Origin: Sabellastarte sp. h YS-2021
Lineage: Eukaryota > Annelida > Polychaeta > Sabellida > Sabellidae
NCBI GenBank assembly: GCA_964017235.1
Contig: OZ024929.1
Location: forward strand, 17,171,464 to 17,235,463
DNA: 64,000 nt
Direction of reading: 5' to 3'
A program made the translations under genes and the position numbers. The notes beneath the pieces were generated by a model. That model made no database searches and was not told the origin of the DNA. It saw only the letters and a program-made list of their open reading frames with translations. Positions 45,501-57,500 of the stretch are shown here, in pieces (position 1 is the stretch's first letter; each line of letters begins with the position of its first letter).

Positions 45501-48500
45501 AGGCACAGTAGTTTATTTACATGGTAGGGAGTCTCACAGCCAAGCAAGTATAGGTGTTCAAAATTATTCATATAAAACTTGATAGATTGGAGGCCAGTAA
45601 GCACTGTACGTAATGCTGGGGATTCTACTAGCAGTGAAATTGAAGAGAATCCCCTTCTATGTCCCGATGTTACTATAGCTGGCATTTTCAGTAGTTATAG
45701 GCATCAGACAAAACAAAAGAAACAAGGCCAAAAGGGGTTTCTGTTTACTCACGTGAGCCACAAAGCCATCAGAGACACGAGTAGTGCACTGAAGCGGTCA
45801 CCTGTCCAAGTACTAATGTAGCCCATTGCCCCTTAACTTGTGAAGAGAGAGGTACTCATCACGCTATGCCACAATTCATGAAAGTCTGGAGACAAAAAAA
45901 AAGTGATCGCTATAAGTGCAAGCCTTGCCAGTGCTCATGCTTAAAATGTTTTACTGTCTGAAAGCCAGCAATATAGCTCTAGCCAATATTTTGCTGCAGA
46001 AGAGATACAGAAGAGAAAAGGTATCAGTTGCTCTGGTATAGACAAGCTTGTCTACAGTTTAACATGGCAAAGAAAACAGTAAACATATGACTTGACTGGA
46101 GACACAGAAAGACACAGAATGACACAGAATGGGGAGGAAAGGCAGCATAAGGGCAACAGAAATGATATGATAATCTGTACTTATGGATAGTAATTGGTGA
46201 TGTCCCTCATTCCTCCTTTGCTAGGCGGAAATTTTGAAATGTTTGTCTTGTGCTGGAGGAGAGAGAACAGTTAAGAAGGTGTAAGATGATTTAAGAAGGA
46301 AGTATGCTGACTGTCTGTAGTGTGATCAGGGTATTAGTTAAGCTTTATCAGTACCAATCAGTAGAGCCCACCTAATTCATATATTTTATCTACATATTTT
46401 ATCTACATGGTAGTTTCCTTGTAATTAGGAAGAGCTTTGTTTGCAAAACAAAGTTTTAATCTGCATAATAAACTTTTGTTTTCCATAATATACTCCTACA
46501 TATACAATAGGAAAACTTCCCGAATGACACATAAAGAAAAAATATATTTTGAGAGAAGATGGCAATATTATACGAGTGTGTAGCACAAGTATTATATTGA
46601 TAATCTTTATGAGTGATGTATTTTTTTCTGTATATGTCTAATGAGGGATGTTTTACTTTTATTATCCACCATTTTGTATCATTTATGACTAAAATAACTT
46701 TATATTTCTAGAGAGAATCTGAGAAAGATGTCATATGTACAGGGGCATCGTAGAATATAAAAAAACCTCCGTGTTTATCTTGTTATTTTTCAGCAATTTT
46801 AGTAAGCATTTTTAAGAAAAAAATTTGAACAGAAGCGTTGTAATATAAAGACCTTTCCAATATATATAACACAATTTATTTGTAGGTTACAGAATATCCG
46901 AGATATTGGTGAAAACTGGAAGTTATTGACACTAGTTATCCATGGTGGAAGCCCTGTTGTATACAAACAATGTTACCCACTCTGTATATCCCCCTATATG
47001 GGTCACATATGGTGGATATGGCATATGGTGGATAATAAATGTATAATATGTCTGGTTATTGAATATCTCTTTCATGTATAAATGCTAAATATGAATACCA
47101 ATCAACTGTGTACATCATTGAAAAGGATTCTGGTAAAAGTTTGAGCCTTAATAGATGATAGAAGGCCTGCAGATTGTCAGCTCGTACAACCAAGAGAGTT
47201 ATGGAGTAATAATGTAATCATATATGTGATCCAAGTTTGATCCAAAATGAAAACCAAAAATGAAAATAAATAAATAATTACTTGAATACTTGATAAAGGT
47301 ATCTGGCAGATATTTAGTAATTAGTATTTTAGATACATGTATTTTCAAAAAGCCTCCTCTGGAAAGCATCTCCTTAAGTAAAGGAACGTCAGTTCTTACC
47401 TTAGATTTAACATTTACAAAGCTTCCTTTAACTGTCCTTACCAAAGGAGTTTCTTGAAACTTAAGGAAGTGAGTTTTGATAAATGTGGTGCCGTGCTGGG
47501 CTCAAAGTGTCAAACGATGGCCGTCATGTGACACCAAAATTATTAAAAATTCCCTTGCTTCCTTAAAGTTTAATGGTTTTTCATTGAAATTTCAAGGTCT
47601 CCATTGAGGAAGGAGGCTTTATGAAACTAATTTTCATTAAAACGGGGGGGGGGGGGGGGTTGCTGTGCAGAACTGGGTCCCACCGAAAAGTTGATGTTAA
47701 TCAGCCACAATCATTTTGTCTACTTTCTGTTTTATTTTTCAGAGAACTAACAGACGTGGATTTACTTGAGAGATACATCCACCTGCGTTACATCGACCTC
47801 TCAGAGAACTACATCAAGAGCCTGCAGCCTCTGGCTACCATCACTCACCTGTGTTCATTGAGTGCCAGCAAGAACAGACTACAGTTCATACAACTGGATG
47901 AGCTGCCATACCTTCAAACTCTGGACCTCAGCCATAACAAGATCATCAGCATGGACAACATGAGTCATCCTTTACTGGAGGAGCTCAACCTGAACGGTAA
48001 TGGAACCTAAAGTTAATCAGACCTTTTTGTGCTAAGGGACTGTTCACAAATATGTACGAAATCTAAAATTCGCCAGGAATCTAAAATTCGCCACCTCTAA
48101 AACCTTAGTTAGTTTTATGAAGAAAATGACGTTTTGTCTTAAAATTGGTATTTTTCAGTTCAAGAAGCCTTAATTTACTATACATTCAACAAATCTCACC
48201 TCAATTAATTTATTTTCTTAGTATTTCAACATGTGGCGAATTTCAGGTAAGTGGCGAATTTTAGATTTCTTATGTACGAGGTTGGATAGTGTAGACATTT
48301 TATGACGTCTTGTGCAGGCTCTACAATGGTTTTAATAGTCTTAAAATGATCATAGCAGCTTCTAAAATCAGTGCCCCTACCTGTGTGACTATGACAGCGG
48401 ATACTTTTTGAATGAATACAACACAATGGGATATATATATTTTAATTTTCTACTTTCTATTGTTTATTTACAATGCTACAGGCGTCTTTCTACTTTAGGG

Positions 48501-51500
48501 TCACCTTAAAGTTTTAGAAGAAAGTGAGTTTACTGCCACCTCAAAGTACTTTATAAGTTGCTGTCAGAATCTTATCAAGATAAAAACATTACATAATGAG
48601 CATAAACTGAGTTTAAGCTGACAGCTTAAGATAAGGTGGCCTTAATAGTTACATTTAAAACTTAGCACTTACTTATGATGAAAATAAGGTGACCCTAATC
48701 TAAAGTTTACTAAAGAATACTATTTACAGTACATGTATATATATATAATCGAGGTAGATGCCAACCTCCACCAATGCCCAACTAGGAGGTAGTAGAAGGG
48801 CGAGAAAGCAAGGATTGGAAAACGTCGGCCACCTGTTGGGAGGCATCATGATCTTGTATTATATATCTCCAGACACAGTCAGACGTCCAGGTGCCATGGC
48901 TCTGAATATTTTGAATGGAAATGTTTGAGTTAAAAGCTAGGGTGGCACCTGAATGCCTGAAAGTGTGGAGGGACATAAAGGATTCTTGTAAACCTAGTCT
49001 TGATAAGATTTGTGAGAAATTTTTTCTTGCTTTAGTATCTGTTAAGGGAAGCCATTGGGCTTTATCATTTTTAATCTGAAAGAGAGGGGAATCCTGATGG
49101 CCTGGGGTAAGTAGTAACAAATTTTTCAAAGCTCTCACTGGACACAGTGGGGAGGCATTTAACGATGGGAGCTTCAAAATCTTGATAGAATCTCTAGTTT
49201 GCATTGTTTTGCTCCACTTTACTAGTATGTGCAATCCTGGTGGGGCAAAGAAGACGTCACCCCTAGTAAGCTGTTCAAGGGGGGAAAAAGCTGAAATTTT
49301 GTGTGGGACTAGGTTAGAAATACGTAGAAAAGAAAAGAAGGCCATTAAGTATAATGCTTTGAAGATCTGCCCCATCCACATTGTATCACATATATCCACG
49401 ATTCTATTGAGTAGATTTACATCTATGATTTTCTTAATTTTTACCGTAAATTTCTTGTTCAAGGCCAGAGATCTTTGAAACAATTTGATCCTGTTATCAT
49501 GGAATGCTAATGTGGAGATCCCATACATATTTAAGCTAGTTTTCACAGCTGAGATGTAATTTGCAATGGCAGCATTTGAAACCCCATTTTCAGTCAAAAA
49601 TTCCAAGAATGAGAGAAGGATAACTGGAGAAAGTTGGTGTAGCTGTATGTGTATGAAACAACAATATGCAACAAACAGTCTGAATTTTCTGTCGTATGAA
49701 GCCAAGGTGGCTGGTCTGAATGCCTGTTGTACTCTTTGTGCTGCTCTGGAAGCCAACTGTGCCGCCGTTGTGTGTAAACCTGTTATACAGACCAGTCAAT
49801 GTTAGCTATATCTTGAGGGAGGTGTAACCACCTGGGGTTGGGCAATAATTTTTTCAAAATTTTATGAGGGTCATTGGTAATATACCACCTGGATAATAAG
49901 TCTGCAATCTTATTATCAGCTCCTAAGATTTGTACGACCTGCAAGTCAATGTCATGTTGAGCTATATCCATCATGACATTCCTAGCAATTGCTGCTAAGG
50001 TCAAATTCTGTGTTTTTCCCGAATTCAGGACTGTAACCACAGCCTGATTGTCACATTTGAGTAATACCCGTTTATTTTTCCAATTTTGTTTCCACACCCG
50101 TACTGCCACTAAAATGTTTAACATTTCCAAATGTACTATTGAAAAGTTTTGGCAATGTTGTGGTATTGGTATGGCATATACTTGTCCAATATAAACCGCA
50201 CCCAGTCCCTTCAAACATGCATCAAGCTCTATGGTAGCCTGTATAGGGCGGTGAACAAAAAAGGCCTTGCCATTAAACGTAGTGAGGAATTTTTTGAACC
50301 AGTTCAGGTCTCTATAGAAGTTTATATCTAGTGTAATTTTTTCCTTGCTGAAGTGACTTCTAAGTGTATCTAACATTTGATTCAGAAAAAATCGAGCACT
50401 TTTTACACATTTAGATACGTATAGTAGTGCACCTAATAGTGATTGTAACTCCTTCTTGGTGCATTGTGATTTTTTAGTCCAATTGTTGCAAATTTGAATT
50501 ATTTCAGTCAATTTTTTATCTGGAACTGATACAGTAAATTCAACCGTGTCCACATCTACTCCTAAGCAGGTGACCTTGCTAGTGGGAGTGACCAGTTTCT
50601 TAACACTTATGTCTAGGCCTAGTTTGTGAAGTAAGGATTTTAGTGCTTCAAAAGATGGTTTAGCAGTGCTTATAGTTCCAAATCCGATGACGTCATCAAT
50701 ATAGTTGATGACGTCATAACCTTGTGACCTCATTATGAAGCGTATGGCATCGCTTAAGCGTTGAAAAATCCGTGCCTGAATCCGAAAGGCAGGCAGGTGT
50801 CCAGATAGTAATCCTGGTGCCTTAAACCCAACAGGAAGTAATCTCTAGGGTCAATTTTGACATGCCTAAAAGCTCTACTAATGTCTATTTTGTATAAGAG
50901 GGAACCTTTGCCGAATTTTCTAACCTTGTTGGTGATTGTATCAATAGAGGGTAAGGTTAGTATGAAATCAGTGCCTAGATACGATTCTTTACTAATATTT
51001 GAATTTACTGCCTCCCCTAGGGGAAAGTTCAAGTCAATTATAACCCTTCTGTGGGGGTGCCCCCGGTTTCTCCCTGGTCATGAATGGGGAAATGTGAAGG
51101 TTGTCCAAGGGAGGTTCCCTAAATGGGCCATGTATAGCCCCAAACTGAATTTCTTCTTGTAGGTATGCTTCTACATCCTGAGGAAAGGCTAGTGCTGACA
51201 AGTGATTTTTTGCATTTGTTCCCAATTTAGAATTTCTATTAAAGTCAAGGGGAAACCCATAACGTATCAGAAAAGGTAGTTGTTCATCCCAATAGCCCTT
51301 GAGTAAATTTTGCCACACGTCTGGGTTCAATTGTGATGGAACTTGTATTTGGGACGTTAGAAAATTGAAATCAGTCTGACTTCTGGTTGCATCTTAGAGT
51401 TTGATCGGATCCAAACCCAGACTACGTTTTTTATCTGATTTTGGAACCACTAGGGGACCTAAAGGTATAAAACCAAATTTGTCTTCATTCTGGTTATTCC

Positions 51501-54500
51501 AATTTTTGAATGTGGGGTCAGTATTGGCCTGCCTCATTCTTTCTTTGTTTTTATTTCTCATTTGTAAAGCCAGTCGATACTTGTCATCTGTCCCCTGATC
51601 ATTGGAGCACATTTTTAGGGTTTTTTGATTCCCTATTTCAATATTGTTAACTTTATTTTTTCACCTTCGTGTTTGTTTGAATTAGAGCGACGCATGGTGA
51701 TTTTTTCAATACCTTTTGACGCCCCGACAAATTGTGTGTCATTTTCTTGACACCCAGTCACTACAATATGATCATTCTCGACACTGGGACAATCTGTGTT
51801 GTTGTCACCTTGTATTTCAGTCGAGGGGGCAAGAAGTGCGAACCTATTTTTGGTTTTACACTCAGAGCCCAAGTGCACTTGACCAATTTTTTCTCGACAT
51901 ACATTGTTGTCCTTACACATGACTTTATTGACATTATGCAAATGCTTCAGATTTGCAGAGCAGACTGGGGAAGTACTGACTTGACATTTTTTGACACTTG
52001 TTTGACACCTTTGAACCTTTTGACGGGCTGTATAATCAATGGAGTTCTGATTTTGAACTGTCTGATTTTGTTTCATTCCAAACTTGACCACTTGTGCATA
52101 AGTTTTACCTAAGATTCTAGCCCAGTCTGCTTTCCAATTATGACTGAAGCCATTGTTGCTATTGTTAGTATACACAGTTCTTGTTTTGTGATTATTTACA
52201 CTATTTTTTACTAAAACTGGGTTATCAACTTTAGGCACTGCCCTGTGGCAGTGCCTTACTCGTTTTTTGTTGACCTTGTTGACACTCTGCAATCTTTGGC
52301 CATGTGTCTGTGCTCCTTACCCATTGTGTAACAAGTGGCACAAATATGTCTATAGAAGGTACCCCCTGTTTCATGGTCCCTATCTTTGTGACACATACCC
52401 CTTTGGAAAAAACGACAAACAGCTGATTTGGTGTCAGAAGAGGGCTTTGTTTCAAATTTGGTTCTGTTACCTGTGGCTAAACTTTGAGAAGGGAGTCTCT
52501 GCACATGCGCACGCCTAACTCTATCAATCTTACTGGTCTCAGACCATTCAATTTTGCCTTCCTCCATTCTACATAGGAGCACCGCGTGAGCTGCCTTTGC
52601 AGACTAAAATCATTAGCGTCATCCATCAGTTCAGTAAGATAATCTAACATGGCATTCTTAGTTTCAATATTGTTCTCTTCCTTAGCAATCATTGCAAATT
52701 CCGATACCCACTGGCACCAACTAAAACTGTCATAAGACACCCTACTTTTGTTGCTTCCCCCTAGAACAAAGTTCTGTGGCCATGGGACTTGCTTTTTTAC
52801 AAATACAGTATCATGACCCCCTCGCTGAGACTTTAACTTGCCTGATTCGTTTAGTTCCGTGAGGTGCCTGATTCGCCTGTTGACCTCTGCCTGTATATGT
52901 GAAGCTCCCTGTAATGCTGATACAGAAGGCACCACCGTCTGTTCCAACTGGGCTGTACTGGACACTGTTGCCGCTGTACTGGCTTCCTTGGTTGACTTTG
53001 ACCTTTGGGTGACCTCCAGCTGATCTGTTTCTGCCATGCGTTGCTCCATGGCGGTCATTCTACCGCCTAGATTCTTCAACTCTGCCAAGATTTGCATATT
53101 GAGTTCATTGTCGGTTGACTGACTAGTCACCCCACTAGACGTAGCTAACTGATCATTACGACTGTCCAATTCTTCAGTCTGAGAGTCAGTAAATTGACAC
53201 TTGCTATTAATCGGTCTTTTATGCATATTACCGCATTTCTTGCATAACAGTTCCTTTGAAGGCATTTTGCCTGATTTTTATGTTACAATGTTAATTCTCT
53301 GAAATTCAATACACACACAAACCGTGCTGTGATTAATGAGAGAATATTAAATGAATGAGTTTTGTAGCACGATGGTAGCAAGAATTTGTTCAATTAGCCG
53401 AGAGCATAGCCCCTGCAACAGCAGTTAACATGTAACTATGATTTGTTCAATAAGTCAAGAGCATAGCCCCTGCAACAGCAGTTTACGTGTAAATATGACT
53501 AAAAAATGACTAAATAAAAGACTAAAATATGTAAAATACGTAAATAAATTGTAAATAGAGAAATTAAATAAAACTCATTCCTTCAACGTGGCTCCAGCAA
53601 CCCAGAGCAAGTCTCGCATTAATCATAGCACTAATCCTGATTCTGTGCTCGCCAAGTCTTCCACAGCATGAGTCCCAAGGTCTGATGATATAATAAACGT
53701 AGAGCCAGAAACCACACTTCAACACTGAGGACATAAAGAAAAAAAAACTAAAGTCCTGGCTAAAAATCTTTGTTACATAAAAACACGTCTTGCCCCAACT
53801 AACTTACAGTGTTGAATGACAAAATGTAGCATTTGGCGGGAAAATGAATTAGCAATACATTGCTACCCTATCGAGGTCATTACATAACAAGAAAATCTTA
53901 CACTGGGGTGCACTGAATAAGGGGGCGCCTGTTGCTCCACCTCCCCAGTTTTTTAATTGTAGTAGCTATCCTCATTGTGGATACTTTTACTTACTCAGAC
54001 AAAATCTATGCAAAATCACTCTGATTCCGAAAAAAGACGCCTTTTAGTACATCCCCAATCAACAGGCCTACTGAAATAAAGTGAAACTCATGAAACCAAA
54101 ACATGGCTGGTCTTCAACAAAATCATTATGAAATCATAAAATGGACAAAAATATGGGATAAATGTTTATAATTTCTTCAGATTTAAGTCTCTTAATAGTA
54201 GCCCCCAACACCCGTTTTAAAAATGCATTGCGCTAGGGCATTTACATAGTGAATTATGCTGTCTTTTTCATTGCTCATGTGGCATTATGTAGTACACATA
54301 TTCCTCTACTTCTTCCTGTCTGTGGCAGCAGCCCTGCACTCCAGTGGGGTTCCAGCTGGACCAGCGTCTCTCTGTTGGCTGTGCTTCTCCATGCTTCCTT
54401 TGGTCTGCCTTTATGTCTTTTTCCCTATAGTGCCCAGGTCATTGCCACCTTTGTGTCTTCATCTCTTCTTAAGATCTGTCCAGTGTACAAGCATCTCCTC

Positions 54501-57500
54501 TTCTTTATATTGTTTTCTGTTTTTCTATTCCAGTTCTTTTGAACAGGTCTTTACTGGTTATTTTGTTGGGCCAATAAACTTTTAAAAAGTCTTCTAAAGC
54601 ATTTATTCTGGAATATTCCATAGGTTTATTGTATCTCCCACAGTTGTTTTCCACCATTCTACAACTTATAGTACTAGTACTGAATTAACACTGGTTTTAT
54701 CAATCTTCATTTCTTAATGTGTACTGTATCTGGTTAATTTTCCTGCATCTTTCAATGCTACAAAGCTATCTTGAAGGAGATCTAGAATGGAGAAGTATAT
54801 GCACAATATTAACTATTAAGCTCTGTAGTATGTGTATTAACTAAAAAAGGCATTGAGCAAAATTCGGTAAGAGCAGTCTGAATATCATAAATCTATATTA
54901 ACGTACATATCTCAAGTATCTGGACCTCAGTGCTAGCAATGTCATCACAATGGAAGGCAGGAATCTTCCTTGTGTAGGGCTATCGTTACAGATTTGAATG
55001 CATATATGGATCAATTGTCATATATTCAGATTTTGGTAATTTAAGCTTATCAGAGTTTTATAGGGCTTATTTATTTATTTATTCTCAAAATCGTACACTA
55101 GGTACACTACATTTAAATACAAAATAATTCTACAAATAACACCAATGTACATACATGTTCAATACCATTTTACAAGCAACACACACAGAGGGAAAAAACA
55201 TGAAGAACAAACACAAACAGCCTGTACTTATGTACAAATAAGTTACACAGAGATAACATAATAATAATTGCCATCAGCTACCAAGTGCTGAAAAATTCTA
55301 GCAAGTCATTAATTTCATTATATTTAAACAAAGTAAATCTGGTATCTCTAATGAAAAGAAGATCTTTAATATTTCCAATGTTTAGTAAATCATCCAACAT
55401 ATAAATTTTGTCAACATAATTATCTACAACACTTTTAAAGACACTTGGCATAGCCCATACTGTATTTCTGTTACATTGAAAAAATTCAGTTACAACATTT
55501 ATATTATTAGAAACAGACGAACCACTGCCATAAATGGCTAGGTTACAGCACATTTTCACTAGTACATTATTACTACTACATGCTTTGAATAAAAACGTAT
55601 TGAATCTCCTATACAATTGTGCGTTTATGGGTATGTCATTACAAATCAGCGGAAGATATTTACTATGAGTTAAAAGAGGTAACTTTAGTAATTTTCTGAT
55701 ACCTTTTCGCCAAGTAACATAGAATCTAGAAATGAAGTTTGATTCAAAGTCCAACAGCACACAGCCATACAAAGACATACAGTATGATTTGAATAACTTA
55801 TACTTAACATCTGTGAAAGCATCATGAAAGGATGCAATAATGCCATTTAAAGCAGTAGTGAACCTATCAATACCATCTTGAATTACATTAGTTTTGGCAC
55901 AAGGTCCTACCGTGTGCCCCAAATGTGTTGCAAGAGCTTTACACTCAATCACTTGATTGTTATGAACAATGTTTTCAATTACTTTTCTACTTGTGGAATA
56001 GTGTAACAGTTGGTATTTATTGGAATTAAACAAAACTTGATAGTCTCTTCCAAAGTCATCACATATGTTTAACATTGACTTCAAGGCATTAACTGTTGGT
56101 GCAAGTATAACTACATCATCTGCATATGCTACAGTACCCACGAATGTATTACCAATATGACAGCCAAGGCCTGCCTGTTTTAATCATAATAGTAATACAT
56201 CTACATAAACAGTAAACAGTAAAGGTGAAAGTATACCGCCTGGCTTGACGCCATTATGAACACAAAATTCTCTTGAAACTTGTGATCCCCATTTCACACA
56301 AAGACGCTGATTAGTATACATATACAATAGTAATCGACAAACAACAGGACATAGTTTTCTATTGACAAGAAGTGAAAACAACTTTGTATATTCAACATGG
56401 TCAAATGCCTTACTGGCATCCAGCATCATAACATAAACATTGGTGTTGGTATTTTTATAATATTGTAAAACTTCCTCTAAAACAAAGGTACATTGAGTGG
56501 TTGAGGAATCAGATTTAAAACCAAATTGAAATTCAGAGGTATTTAATAACATTCTATACCTGTTTAAAATAATGTTATCCAGTAATTTTCCAATAATACT
56601 ACTCAGAGTAATACCCCTGTAATTACCAGAATCGTTGATGGATTTAAATTTGTTTTTAGGAATAGGTATAGCCGTTCCTTTTAATATACCACTAGGGGCA
56701 AAACCATGAATAAGCATGGAACTAAACAAAAGAGTTAGTACAACATGTAGCTTGTGACAACTATATATCAAGTGATTTGTACAATGACCTGAGTCAATAT
56801 CAGTTTTGTCCCTTTTAAGGACAGATATTCCTTTTATTACATTAGATACAGTAATCTTATTGACCAATTTTAACTCCCCACTGCACATTAAATTAACATC
56901 ACTGTCAATCTTGGCCTTAAGTTTGTTCAAATTCTCCACATTGTAGGGTACAGACTTGTACAATTGTTCATACTTTGATGCAAAGAGGTCACTGATTTTT
57001 TCTTGCCCCGCAACAGAATCAACACTGCAGGGTAAATTAGACTTGACACCCTTCACCTTTTTTATATTAGCCCAGAAACCTTTTAACTCACTATCTAAGA
57101 TCTGTTGGGCCATTTTATTAGCAATAATAGTCCTTTTACTTTTTGTAACATATCTTATAGCATAATGATATTTATAACGGGTTCTACGCCTGACATCAGC
57201 CACAATCCCACTAGAGGGACAACCATTCTGCTGCCACAGCTTGTGCCAAAATAACCCCTGTAGTAAAAGGTTATAGGGTACAACTGGATAAACTACATAT
57301 CATCAGATTTTGGACTTTAATATCATCAGTATGGTGGTCATGAGACATCCTTTTCTAAAGGAGGAGTTACATCTGAATGGTAATTTGTTGTAATCAGATA
57401 TTTGTAGGAACTGATCTGTCTATCAACGGATTATAAGGCTCATTAAAGGAAAAAAATCAATACATGTATTTGCAAGTTAGTGAGACACGACTCCTGAAAA

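Larger units (their letters stand above)
48780..53280 (-). mobile_element. degraded Ngaro-like YR retrotransposon
   Basis: On the - strand in intron 3 of the LRRC23-like gene. Gene order Gag, ORF2 N-region, RT, RNase H, YR matches the element at 28932-35662, and the proteins align throughout. The Gag and RT regions have several frameshifts, while the recombinase is intact. I could not find the flanking split direct repeats, so the ends are uncertain or truncated. Confidence 0.8.
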
